From assembly GCF_022761035.1 (NCBI RefSeq), contig NZ_JAKWJP010000008.1, positions 1-64,000 of the forward strand: DNA of 64,000 bases. The letters run 5' to 3'. Positions 1 to 8,334 of the stretch are shown one piece after another. The notes under the pieces were generated by a model, which did not search any database, was not told the DNA's origin, and saw only the letters and a list, made by a program, of their open reading frames with translations. This DNA comes from Microbacterium sp. SS28. Lineage in GTDB: Bacteria; Actinomycetota; Actinomycetes; Actinomycetales; Microbacteriaceae. Both the position numbers and the translations under genes were made by a program. Each line of letters opens with the position of its first letter. The first letter of the stretch is position 1.

Positions 1-1
1 G

Positions 2-142
2 GCGACCGTCGACGGGTACGCGAACCCGCGCCGCGGATGGGAGCGCCTGTACGTCGACCACGTTCTGCAGGCCGATCAGGGCGCGGACCTGGACTTCCTC
101 GTCGGATCGACCGGATCGAAGGTCTCCCGTGAGTCGCACTGA
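2..142 (+). CDS. IlvD/Edd-family sugar-acid dehydratase, C-terminal fragment
   Basis: Only the last 46 codons are inside the window; the gene enters from the left edge and stops at 140-142. The visible tail (RRGWERLYVDHVLQADQGAD, then LDFLVG) resembles by eye the conserved C-terminus of the IlvD/Edd dehydratases, which include arabonate, xylonate and dihydroxyacid dehydratases and remove water from a sugar acid to give a 2-keto-3-deoxy acid. The stop overlaps the next gene by 14 nt, so the two are probably in one operon. A 2-keto-3-deoxy acid is the intermediate that the downstream SDR and FAA hydrolase would need. The substrate cannot be told from this fragment, and the family call rests on about 25 residues. 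Confidence 0.6.
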   Translation, partial: ATVDGYANPRRGWERLYVDHVLQADQGADLDFLVGSTGSKVSRESH

Positions 143-2963
143 CACGCTCATCGCACCGGATGGCGCGCTGATCGCTGCGCTCGAGAAGGAGGGCGCGCAG
201 GTCGGCACGCGTGCGACCGACCGGCTCGCCGGCGCCCACGACGCGTCTCACTACCTGCTGACTCCGCAGGCGGTCGTCACCGCCCGCGACATCCACGACG
301 TCTCGCGCATCATGGCGACCACGCGGGCCGCGGGCGTGCCGATGACCTTTCGCTCCGGCGGGACGAGCCTGTCGGGGCAGGCCGGCACCGACGGCATCCT
401 GGTCGACACTCGCAAGGGCTTCCGGCGGATCGACGTCGTCGACGGGGGCCGCCTGGTGCGCAGTCAGCCCGGCGCCACGGTGCGTGCCGTCAACACTCGC
501 CTCGTTCGCCACGGCCGCAAGCTCGGGCCGGACCCGGCCAGCGAGATCGCGTGCACCATCGGGGGAGTGGTCGCGAACAACTCCAGCGGCATGTCGTGCG
601 GCACGCACGCGAACACGTACCAGACCCTCGAGTCCGCGGTGCTCGTGCTGCCGTCCGGGACGGTCGTCGACACCGGCGCACCGGACGCAGATCACCTGCT
701 CCGACAGAAGGAGCCCGCTCTCTACGCAGGCCTCGAGCAGCTCCGCGACCGCCTGCGCGGCAACTCTGACTCGGTCGCGAGCCTGCGCCGGCTGCACGCG
801 ATCAAGAACACCATGGGGTACGGGCTGAACTCCTTCCTGGATCACACCGAGCCGGTCAAGATCCTCGAGCATCTCGTGATCGGCTCCGAGGGCACCCTCG
901 CGTTCGTCGCCGAGGCCACCTTCCGCACCCTCCCGCTGCTGACGCACCTGGCCACCGGGCTGCTCGTGTTCGAGACCCTCGCGGACGCGACGGCGTCGCT
1001 GCCCGCACTTGTCGCGGCGGGATTCGCGGCGATCGAATTGATGGATGCCGCGTCCCTCCGCGTCGCGCAGCGCGACCCCGAAGCCACCAGCGACCTCGTC
1101 GATCTCACCGTCGCCGGTCACGCGGCGCTCCTCGTCGAGTACCAGGAGGAGACCCTCGAAGCCCTCGACGCCCGACTCGCCGAAGCGCCAGGCGTGTTCG
1201 CTGCGCTGCCATTGGCCGGCCCCGCGGTGCTGTCCACCGACGCAACGATCCGCGCGCACCTCTGGCACATCCGCAAAGGGCTGTTCACGGCCGTCGCCGG
1301 AGCCCGGCCGTCAGGGACGACCGCGCTCCTGGAAGACATCGCGGTGCCCGTGGATCGGCTCAACGAGACCTGCACCCGGCTGATCGGCCTGTTCGACGCG
1401 CACGGCTACGAGGGCAGTGTCATCTTCGGGCACGCCAAGGACGGCAACATCCACTTCCTCATCAACGAACGCTTCGACGACCCCGCCAACCTCGCCCGCT
1501 ACGAAGCGTTCACCGACGACATGGTCGACCTCGTCCTCTCGCAGGGCGGCACGCTCAAGGCCGAGCACGGCACCGGCCGGATCATGGCTCCGTTCGTGCA
1601 GCGGCAGTACGGCGCCGAACTGTACGAGGTGATGTGGGAGGTGAAGCGACTCTTCGACCCCGAGCTGCTGCTCAACCCCGGTGTGCTGCTCACCGACGAC
1701 CCGCAAGCCCACACTCGCAACCTCAAGATCGCACCCACCGTCGAATCCGAGGTCGACCGCTGCGTCGAGTGCGGCTACTGCGAACCCGTCTGCCCATCCA
1801 AAGACATCACCCTCACACCGCGGGAGCGGATCGTGCTGCGCCGTGAGATCCAGGCCGCCCGCGACCGAGGCGACGACACGCTCGCCCGCACGCTGGAGAG
1901 CGAGTACGGGTACGACGGTGTGCAGACCTGCGCCGTGGACGGCATGTGTCAGACCGCCTGCCCCGTGCTCATCAACACGGGCGATCTCGTCCGCCGCCTC
2001 CGCGCCGAGAACCAGAACACCGTCATGCAGGCGGGCTGGAAAGCCGCCGCGCACGGGTGGGATGCGGTCAGCAGCGTCGGCGGCGTCGCCCTGTCCATCG
2101 CGAACGCTGTGCCGACCGCGCTGCCCGCACTGGCCACGAAGGTGGCACGCGGCATCCTCGGCACCGACACCGTCCCGCAGTACACCGCGGACCTTCCCGG
2201 CGGCGGCAAGCGTCGCAAGACGGTCACGGCCGCGCAACCCATCGCGGTCTACTTCTCCTCCTGCACCACGACCATGTTCGGACCCGTGGAAGGCGACGGC
2301 GTCTCAGAGTCGTTCCTGCGGCTGTGCGACCGCGCGGGTGTCCAGGTCTCCACCCCGGACGATCTGCCCTCGCTGTGCTGCGGCACGCCCTGGAAGTCCA
2401 AGGGCCTCACCGACGGGTACGCCGTCATGAAAGCCAAAGTCACCGCCTCGCTGCTTCGCGCGACCGACGGGGGCCGACTTCCCGTCGTCTGCGACGCATC
2501 CTCCTGCACGGAAGGCCTCGAGATCCTCCTCGACGCGGCAAAGACTGACCGCATCCGGGTGATCGACGCGGTTGCCTTCGTCGACCAGCACGTCCTGCCC
2601 CATCTCCCGGCGGGCGACAAGGTGCGGTCCGTGACCCTGCATCCCACCTGCTCGTCCACCCACCTCGGCATCAACCCGGCACTGAATCGCGTCGCCGCGG
2701 CCGCAGCCGAAACGGTCGTGATCCCCGAGGACTGGGGATGCTGCGCCTTCGCCGGCGACCGTGGCATGCTCCACCCCGAGCTCACCGCATCCGCGACCGC
2801 GAAGGAGGCAGCTGGCGTCGCGGTTGCCGCATCCGACGCGCACGCCTCGGTCAACCGCACCTGCGAGCTCGGGATGACCAGGGCGACCGGGAACGACTAC
2901 CAGCACATCCTGCAGCTGCTGGATGCCGCCGTGAACCGCACCCCGACGGGAAGGACCCGATGA
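129..2963 (+). CDS. fused FAD-linked / Fe-S 2-hydroxyacid oxidase (lactate/glycolate type)
   Basis: A 944-residue fusion of a GlcD/Dld-like flavoprotein and a GlcF-like iron-sulfur subunit. The PCMH-type FAD domain is N-terminal, with RSGGTSLSGQ at about 75-84 and IGGVVANNSSG at about 143. The FAD-oxidase C domain follows to about 520. Two 4Fe-4S motifs start near Cys545 (CVECGYCEPVC) and Cys601 (CAVDGMCQTAC). Two CCG-type motifs (CCGTPW near 749, CCAFAG near 871) close the protein. Enzymes of this build oxidise D-lactate, glycolate or similar acids and pass electrons to the membrane quinone pool. The GTG start is preceded by GAAGG six bases upstream. In this operon it could oxidise the lactate or glycolate released by the FAA hydrolase; that link is inference. 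Confidence 0.88.
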   Translation: MSRTDTLIAPDGALIAALEKEGAQVGTRATDRLAGAHDASHYLLTPQAVVTARDIHDVSRIMATTRAAGVPMTFRSGGTSLSGQAGTDGILVDTRKGFRRIDVVDGGRLVRSQPGATVRAVNTRLVRHGRKLGPDPASEIACTIGGVVANNSSGMSCGTHANTYQTLESAVLVLPSGTVVDTGAPDADHLLRQKEPALYAGLEQLRDRLRGNSDSVASLRRLHAIKNTMGYGLNSFLDHTEPVKILEHLVIGSEGTLAFVAEATFRTLPLLTHLATGLLVFETLADATASLPALVAAGFAAIELMDAASLRVAQRDPEATSDLVDLTVAGHAALLVEYQEETLEALDARLAEAPGVFAALPLAGPAVLSTDATIRAHLWHIRKGLFTAVAGARPSGTTALLEDIAVPVDRLNETCTRLIGLFDAHGYEGSVIFGHAKDGNIHFLINERFDDPANLARYEAFTDDMVDLVLSQGGTLKAEHGTGRIMAPFVQRQYGAELYEVMWEVKRLFDPELLLNPGVLLTDDPQAHTRNLKIAPTVESEVDRCVECGYCEPVCPSKDITLTPRERIVLRREIQAARDRGDDTLARTLESEYGYDGVQTCAVDGMCQTACPVLINTGDLVRRLRAENQNTVMQAGWKAAAHGWDAVSSVGGVALSIANAVPTALPALATKVARGILGTDTVPQYTADLPGGGKRRKTVTAAQPIAVYFSSCTTTMFGPVEGDGVSESFLRLCDRAGVQVSTPDDLPSLCCGTPWKSKGLTDGYAVMKAKVTASLLRATDGGRLPVVCDASSCTEGLEILLDAAKTDRIRVIDAVAFVDQHVLPHLPAGDKVRSVTLHPTCSSTHLGINPALNRVAAAAAETVVIPEDWGCCAFAGDRGMLHPELTASATAKEAAGVAVAASDAHASVNRTCELGMTRATGNDYQHILQLLDAAVNRTPTGRTR

Positions 2964-3895
2964 ACCCGTTCGAGCGCATCCCCACGATGGGCACCCCTCG
3001 CGTCGCGACGGGTGTCCCGCACTTCCTCGGCGAAGGACCCACCTGGGACCCGATCCGAGGGCACATCCTCTGGGTCGACATCATGTCCGGCGACGTGTAC
3101 CGCGGAAGCTTCGCGCACGGCGGCGGCATCCACATCGAGGAGCGCATCGCCTTCCCGGATACCGCCGGCGCCGTCGCGATCTCACGAGACGGCGAGCTGG
3201 TCGTCGCGGGCACCCACCGCCTCTACTTCCGCGCCCCGGATGGCGCAATCACCGCCGGGCCGGAAGTCCTCGACGGCGACGAGCGACGGTTCAACGACGG
3301 CAAGCCGGATCCGGCCGGCCGCTTCATCGTGGGAACCAAGGGACCGACCTCTGCGGAGCAGCTCATCCGCTTCGAGCACGACACGAGCGTCACCGTGCTC
3401 GACGACGACCTCACGCTCTCGAACGGACTCGCCTGGACCGGGGACGGTCGCCTGCTCTACAGCGTCGACACCCTCACCCGCCGCATCCTCGCCCGCGACT
3501 ACGACCCCGAAACAGGCGCCGTCGGCACGCGGACGCTGTTCGCCGAACTGCCCGGCGACGGGTATCCCGATGGGATCACGACGGACGCCGATGACCACCT
3601 CTGGGTCGCGGTCTGGGGTGGCGGCTGCGTGCTGCGCTATTCACCCGCCGGCGAGCTGGTCGGGCGTATCGACGTGCCCGCCCCGCACGTGTCGTGCGTC
3701 ACCTTCGCCGGACCCGACCTCGACACGCTCGTGATCACGACCGCCACCGAGAACCTCACCGAAGAGCAGCTGGCCGAGTACGCGCTGGCCGGCCTGCTGT
3801 TCACTGTCAAACCCGGTGTCCGCGGCAACCATCCGAACCTCTGGGCGGGCACCGCCACGCACCTCGCCCCCATCTCCCTGGAAGGATCAGAATGA
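2960..3895 (+). CDS. SMP-30/gluconolactonase family sugar lactonase
   Basis: A 311-residue six-bladed beta-propeller of the SMP-30/LRE family, which hydrolyses aldonolactones to aldonic acids in the cytoplasm. Metal-site motifs are visible: the N-terminal Glu in LGEGPTWD, the Asn in LSNGLAW, and the Asp in YPDGITTD. The ATG overlaps the preceding stop in an ATGA, and the same overlap joins it to the FAA hydrolase, so translation is coupled through three genes. In non-phosphorylative L-rhamnose or L-fucose routes an SMP-30 lactonase acts right after the sugar dehydrogenase; here it probably opens the lactone made by the zinc dehydrogenase of the same operon. No signal peptide is seen. Confidence 0.88.
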   Translation: MNPFERIPTMGTPRVATGVPHFLGEGPTWDPIRGHILWVDIMSGDVYRGSFAHGGGIHIEERIAFPDTAGAVAISRDGELVVAGTHRLYFRAPDGAITAGPEVLDGDERRFNDGKPDPAGRFIVGTKGPTSAEQLIRFEHDTSVTVLDDDLTLSNGLAWTGDGRLLYSVDTLTRRILARDYDPETGAVGTRTLFAELPGDGYPDGITTDADDHLWVAVWGGGCVLRYSPAGELVGRIDVPAPHVSCVTFAGPDLDTLVITTATENLTEEQLAEYALAGLLFTVKPGVRGNHPNLWAGTATHLAPISLEGSE

Positions 3896-4752
3896 AGCTC
3901 CTGCGAATCGGCGCACCCGGCACCGAGAAGCCCGCAGCCCTCGTCGACGACACTCACTACGCCGACCTGTCAGACGTCGTCAGCGACTTCGACGAAGAGT
4001 TCTTCGGCTCGGGCGGGCTGAACCGTATCGCACCCATCGTCGCTCAGCGCGCAGCATCCGGAGCCGTGCTCCCGCTCGGCGATCAGCGGATCGGCTCACC
4101 CATCGCGAGGCCGCATCAGATCATCTGCGTCGGCCTGAACTACGCCGACCACGCCGCCGAGAGCGGACAGGCCGTCCCTGACGAGCCCATCCTCTTCACC
4201 AAGTCGCCGAACACCCTCATCGGCCCCAACGACGACGTCCGCATCCCGCGCGGCGCGACGAAGCCAGATTGGGAGGTCGAGCTCGGCATCGTGATCGGCA
4301 AGCGCACCACCTACCTCGACACGGTCGAGCAGGCGGCCGAGCACATCGCCGGGTACGTGCTCGTCAACGACGTCAGCGAGCGAGCCTTCCAGATGGAGCG
4401 CGGCGGACAATGGCTGAAGGGTAAGTCCGCCGAGACGTTCAACCCCGCCGGTCCTTGGCTGGTCACACAGGACGAGGTGGCCGATGTGCGCGATCTGGGA
4501 ATGTGGCTCGACGTCAACGGCATCCGTCGCCAGACCGGCTCGACATCCACGATGATCTTCGACCCGTATTTCATCGTGCACTACATCAGCCAGTTCATGG
4601 TCCTCGAGCCGGGAGACCTCATCAACACCGGCACCCCGCCCGGAGTGGGCTTGGGATTCAACCCCCCGATCTGGCTTCAGGTCGGTGACGTGATGACCCT
4701 CGGCATCGAGGGGCTGGGAACGCAACGACAGACGGTGATCGCGCCACGATGA
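3892..4752 (+). CDS. fumarylacetoacetate hydrolase-family protein (2,4-diketo-3-deoxy-sugar-acid hydrolase candidate)
   Basis: A 286-residue FAH-fold protein. Signature parts are ICVGLNYADHA (about residue 80), the metal-binding acidic stretch DWEVELGIVIG (about 124-134), ERGGQWLKGKS and the C-terminal PGDLINTGTPPGVG loop. Members cleave C-C bonds of acylpyruvates. In the diketo-hydrolase pathways of L-rhamnose, L-fucose and some pentoses the FAH enzyme splits the 2,4-diketo-3-deoxy acid into pyruvate and lactate or glycolate. The ATG is in an ATGA overlap with the lactonase, after a GGAAGGA ribosome site. The neighbours (dehydratase, SDR, 2-hydroxyacid oxidase) favour that role over aromatic degradation, but the substrate is not proven. 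Confidence 0.85.
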   Translation: MKLLRIGAPGTEKPAALVDDTHYADLSDVVSDFDEEFFGSGGLNRIAPIVAQRAASGAVLPLGDQRIGSPIARPHQIICVGLNYADHAAESGQAVPDEPILFTKSPNTLIGPNDDVRIPRGATKPDWEVELGIVIGKRTTYLDTVEQAAEHIAGYVLVNDVSERAFQMERGGQWLKGKSAETFNPAGPWLVTQDEVADVRDLGMWLDVNGIRRQTGSTSTMIFDPYFIVHYISQFMVLEPGDLINTGTPPGVGLGFNPPIWLQVGDVMTLGIEGLGTQRQTVIAPR

Positions 4753-5765
4753 AAGCCCTCGTCATCTCAGGGCCGCATCGCGCCACCGTCGAAGACATCG
4801 AAGCACCGGTTCCCGGACCGGGCGAAGTCGTCGTCGATGTGCAGCGGGCCGGGATCTGCGGAACGGACATCGAGCTCTTCACCGGCGAGATGCAATACCT
4901 GCACGACGGCAACGCGTCGTACCCCATCCGCATCGGCCACGAGTGGATGGGAACGGTCGCGAGTGTCGCGGAGGACGTGGATGCCTCATGGATCGGCCGC
5001 CGTGTGACCGGCGACACGATGATCGGCTGCGGGGTGTGCGACAGATGCCGCACCGGCTTCCACCACGTCTGCGACTTCCGATTCGAGCTCGGGATCCGTG
5101 GCGGCAAGCCGGGCGCCCTGGCCGAGCAGGTCGCGGTGCCTGCGCGGTCCCTGCACCCCCTCCCCGACACCGTCGACGACGCCGCCGGCGCCATGGTCGA
5201 ACCCGGAGGAAATGCCTGGCGGTCCGTCGACGGAGCCCAGCTGCGCCTCGGCGACAGGGCGCTCATCCTCGGCCCGGGCACCATCGGTCTGCTGTGTGCC
5301 ATGTTCGCGCGCGCGGCAGGCGCGGAAGTGCATCTGATGGGGCGGCCGGGGCGATCCCTGGAGTTCGCCCGGTCTCTGGGATGGGACGGGGTGTGGGCCG
5401 CCGATGAGCTGCCTGACCTTCCCTGGAACACCGTGATCGACTCCTCAAACGCTCCTGAGCTCCCCGCGCGGGCCCTCGAGTTGGTCGAACCGGGTCGCCG
5501 CATCGTGCACGTGGGGTTGGCGGGCAGTCCCAGCTACGTCGACACCCGGATCATCGCCCTCCGGGACGTCACCGCCGTCGGCATTCTCGGCGCGTCCGCT
5601 GGGCTCGCGCCCACCATCGCCGCATACGCAGATGCTTCCGTCGACCCCCGTCCGCTCATCTCGACAGCTGTCACCCTCGCCGAACTTCCGGAAGTCCTGG
5701 CCGGCCATCGCCCGGCAGGAGCCGGCCCCGGGCCCAAGATCCATGTCGACATCACTGCATCCTGA
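4749..5765 (+). CDS. zinc-dependent medium-chain sugar/polyol dehydrogenase
   Basis: A 338-residue medium-chain alcohol dehydrogenase. GICGTDIELF supplies the first catalytic-zinc Cys and GHEWMG the His-Glu pair. The structural zinc lobe is complete (CGVCDRCRTGFHHVC). A nucleotide-binding stretch (LILGPGTIGLL) lies near residue 175. The family oxidises secondary alcohols of sugars and polyols with NAD(P). It overlaps the FAA hydrolase by ATGA and is followed 15 nt later by an SDR. In a lactonase-containing operon the natural guess is oxidation of the parent aldose to its lactone, but oxidation of the 2-keto-3-deoxy acid is also possible. Confidence 0.82.
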   Translation: MKALVISGPHRATVEDIEAPVPGPGEVVVDVQRAGICGTDIELFTGEMQYLHDGNASYPIRIGHEWMGTVASVAEDVDASWIGRRVTGDTMIGCGVCDRCRTGFHHVCDFRFELGIRGGKPGALAEQVAVPARSLHPLPDTVDDAAGAMVEPGGNAWRSVDGAQLRLGDRALILGPGTIGLLCAMFARAAGAEVHLMGRPGRSLEFARSLGWDGVWAADELPDLPWNTVIDSSNAPELPARALELVEPGRRIVHVGLAGSPSYVDTRIIALRDVTAVGILGASAGLAPTIAAYADASVDPRPLISTAVTLAELPEVLAGHRPAGAGPGPKIHVDITAS

Positions 5766-5780
5766 TCGGAACGGAAACCC

Positions 5781-6455
5781 ATGAAACGAGCACTCATCAC
5801 CGGCGCGGCCAGCGGACTCGGCGCAGCCTCCGCCGATCGCCTCCGCGCGGAAGGCATCGAGGTCGTCACACTCGACGTCGCGGGCGAAGTCGACCTCCAC
5901 GTCGATGTGACCGACGAAGCCGCCGTCGCACGTGCCGCTGAAGCGGCCGGCCCCATCGACATCCTCGTGAACTCGGCAGGTATCGTCGGCCCCAACGTGC
6001 CGCTGCTGGAGACGACCCCCGAGGCATGGCGCCGCACCCTGGAGGTGAATGTCATCGGCGTCGTCAACACGATCCATGCGTTCGCCCCCGGAATGGTGCA
6101 GAGCGGATGGGGACGCATCGTGAACTTCGCGAGCATGGCAGGCAAGGACGGCAACCCGAACCTCGCCGCCTACTCCGCATCGAAGGCCGCGGTCATCGCG
6201 TTGACGAAGTCGGTCGGCAAGGAACTCGCCACTACCGGCGTACTGGTGAACGCCATCGCGCCCGCGGTGATCGCAACGCCGATGAACGAGACGACGGCGC
6301 CCGACGTTCTCGCGCACATCACGAGTCTCATCCCCATGAAGCGCGTCGGGCGGGCCGAAGAGGTCGCCGAGCTTGTCGCCTGGCTGGCCTCCGACAAGGT
6401 GTCCTTCTCGACCGGGGCGGTCTACGACATCAGCGGCGGGCGCGCGACCTATTAG
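5781..6455 (+). CDS. short-chain dehydrogenase/reductase (last gene of sugar-acid operon)
   Basis: A 224-residue classical SDR with TGAASGLGAA for the dinucleotide, NSAGIVG in place of NNAG, the catalytic Ser in NFASMAG and the YSASK Tyr/Lys motif. It is short compared with the usual 245-255 residues because the N-terminal half lacks one loop. In the diketo-hydrolase pathways the SDR oxidises the C4 hydroxyl of the 2-keto-3-deoxy acid to give the FAA hydrolase substrate, which fits its place here. It starts 15 nt after the zinc dehydrogenase, preceded by a weak ribosome site (GGAACGG). No regulator for this operon is inside the window. Confidence 0.82.
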   Translation: MKRALITGAASGLGAASADRLRAEGIEVVTLDVAGEVDLHVDVTDEAAVARAAEAAGPIDILVNSAGIVGPNVPLLETTPEAWRRTLEVNVIGVVNTIHAFAPGMVQSGWGRIVNFASMAGKDGNPNLAAYSASKAAVIALTKSVGKELATTGVLVNAIAPAVIATPMNETTAPDVLAHITSLIPMKRVGRAEEVAELVAWLASDKVSFSTGAVYDISGGRATY

Positions 6456-6619
6456 GGGCGGCGCTCCACTGGTTCAACGTATGTGCGGATCGTCGTTCCG
6501 AACGCGAAGCACGTCTTCGCGACGGTCGCGATCCTCACGATCCTGAGTTCGTGGGGACAGGTCCTCTGGCCGTCGCTGGTCACCTCGGATTCTGCCTGCC
6601 CATGCCGTCCTGCTATTTC

Positions 6620-6648
6620 ATACCGTAGGTATATATCACTGGTATGCT
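6620..6648 (+). promoter_or_regulatory. MarR promoter with ATACC-GTA-GGTAT palindrome
   Basis: ATACCGTAGGTAT (6620-6632) is a perfect inverted repeat with a 3-nt centre. A further GGTAT half-site lies at 6641-6645. TATGCT at 6643-6648 is a -10-like hexamer only six bases from the GTG of the MarR gene, which suggests a leaderless transcript. The palindrome sits in the -35 zone, a place where a MarR dimer would autorepress. The patch is AT-rich against its surroundings. Confidence 0.5.
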
Positions 6649-6654
6649 TATCGA

Positions 6655-7086
6655 GTGAGCCGCGACCATGACATCGAAACACTCATTGTGGCGGCGCACG
6701 CGCTGACGCGCGTCGCCGCTCTCGAGACGCGAAGCGAGACCCCCGCCGCGCAGTGGCGCACGCTCACGATCCTTCGGGATCGCGGACCGCTGCGCGTCGG
6801 CGACCTTGCCCGCCTGAGTCGAGTCACGCAGCCCGGCATGACTCGGCTTGTGGGCCAGATGGACGACCTCGGCCTTGTGGAGCGGTCGACGGATGCCGTC
6901 GACTCGCGCGTGACGATCGTCGCAGTGACGCAGCTCGGCCGCGAGGCCCTCGACACGTGGCTCGTGCAGCTGACGGCGGCGCTGGCCCCGCATTTCGAAG
7001 ACCTCACCGATGCCGAGTGGGATGCGCTGCGAACGACGGCCGCACTCCTCGCCCGTAAGACCGCGGCCGTCGAGGTCGCCCGGTGA
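6655..7086 (+). CDS. MarR-family transcriptional regulator
   Basis: A 143-residue winged-helix protein. The recognition region reads LRVGDLARLSRVTQPGMTRLVGQMDDLGLVERS, followed by the wing DSRVTIVAVTQLG, both typical of MarR. Its GTG is within a few bases of a -10-like TATGCT with no ribosome site, so it may be translated leaderless. The stop overlaps the start of the MFS exporter by GTGA, so it most likely controls that transporter and itself through the palindrome at 6620-6632. The ligand is unknown; such pairs often answer to phenolic or antibiotic compounds. Confidence 0.9.
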   Translation: MSRDHDIETLIVAAHALTRVAALETRSETPAAQWRTLTILRDRGPLRVGDLARLSRVTQPGMTRLVGQMDDLGLVERSTDAVDSRVTIVAVTQLGREALDTWLVQLTAALAPHFEDLTDAEWDALRTTAALLARKTAAVEVAR

Positions 7087-8309
7087 GCGCCGGAACGGGG
7101 GTCAGCGTGTGGCGTCAGCCCAGCCAGGTGTGGGCCGTCGCTTTCGCGTGCGTCGTGGCATTCATGGGGATCGGACTGGTCGACCCGATCCTGCCTGCGA
7201 TCGCCGAGTCGCTGCAGGCGAGCGCGGTGCAGACCGAACTGCTCTTCACCAGCTACCTGCTGGTCACGGGGCTTGCGATGCTCGTCACGAGCTGGATCTC
7301 GAGCCGCATCGGCGCCAAGGCGACGCTGCTCATCGGGCTCGGACTCATCGTCGTGTTCGCGCTGTTGTGCGCTCTGAGCGGCAGCGTCGACGCGATCATC
7401 GCCTTCCGGGCGGGGTGGGGGCTCGGCAACGCGCTCTTCATCTCGACGGCGCTCGCGACGATCGTCGGCGCGGCGTCGGGCGGGAGCGGAGCCGCGATCA
7501 TCCTCTACGAGGCGGCCCTCGGCCTCGGCATCGCGATCGGGCCGCTCCTGGGTGGCATCCTCGGCGAAGTCAGCTGGCGCGGACCCTTCTTCGGCGTCGT
7601 CGCGCTCATGGCCATCGCGTTCGTCGCGGTGCTCACCCTGCTGCGCGGGCCGTTCGAGAAGCGGGAGCCCATGCCGCTCTCGGCGCCGTTCCGTGCGCTG
7701 CGCCGCCCCGCGCTCGCGATCCTCGCGATCGCCGCGCTGTTCTACAACATCGGCTTCTTCGTTCTCCTGGCCTTCTCACCATTCCCGCTCGGCTTCGGCG
7801 CGCTCGGCATCGGGCTGACCTTCTTCGGGTGGGGCGTCGCGCTCGCCGTGGCGAGCGTGTGGATCGCCCCGCTGCTGCTGCGCCGGTTCGCGCGGACGAC
7901 CGTCATGCTCGGCGTCTTGCCCCTCCTCGCGATCGACCTCGTCGCGGCGGGCATCCTGGTCGCAAACCCGGCTGCGCTGGTGGCGTGCATCGTCGTGGGG
8001 GGCCTGGTGCTGGGTGTCATGAATACCGTCCTCACCGAGTCCGTCATGGAGGCGACGGACTTCCCGCGGTCCGTGGCCTCGTCTGCGTACTCGGCGGTGA
8101 GGTTTCTGGGCGGTGCCGCCGCTCCGCCGATCGCGGCTCTCCTGTGGCACGCGTACGGCCCGTCCATCCCGTATCTCTTCGCCGCGGCATCCGTCGCGGT
8201 CGCGGCTCTCGTGATCGCCGTGGGCCGAAAGACCCTCCGCCGCATCGATGACACAGAATCGGACGCCGCCGAAGAGGCGATCGCTCTGCTCATCGGCGAA
8301 GCGGCCTGA
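7083..8309 (+). CDS. MFS drug-exporter-like transporter (DHA1 type)
   Basis: A 408-residue integral membrane protein with about 12 hydrophobic helices. The first helix reads VAFACVVAFMGIGLVDPILPAI, and the loop 2-3 region SWISSRIGAKATLLIGLGL matches the MFS motif-A position. The family exports small molecules by proton antiport. It begins with GTG inside a GTGA overlap with the MarR gene, giving a regulator-exporter operon. The stop lies 25 bp from the stop of the convergent LacI gene, and no clear terminator hairpin is visible between them. The substrate cannot be read from sequence. Confidence 0.87.
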   Translation: MSAGTGVSVWRQPSQVWAVAFACVVAFMGIGLVDPILPAIAESLQASAVQTELLFTSYLLVTGLAMLVTSWISSRIGAKATLLIGLGLIVVFALLCALSGSVDAIIAFRAGWGLGNALFISTALATIVGAASGGSGAAIILYEAALGLGIAIGPLLGGILGEVSWRGPFFGVVALMAIAFVAVLTLLRGPFEKREPMPLSAPFRALRRPALAILAIAALFYNIGFFVLLAFSPFPLGFGALGIGLTFFGWGVALAVASVWIAPLLLRRFARTTVMLGVLPLLAIDLVAAGILVANPAALVACIVVGGLVLGVMNTVLTESVMEATDFPRSVASSAYSAVRFLGGAAAPPIAALLWHAYGPSIPYLFAAASVAVAALVIAVGRKTLRRIDDTESDAAEEAIALLIGEAA

Positions 8310-8334
8310 CAGCTGCGATGGTTCCCGCGCGGCG

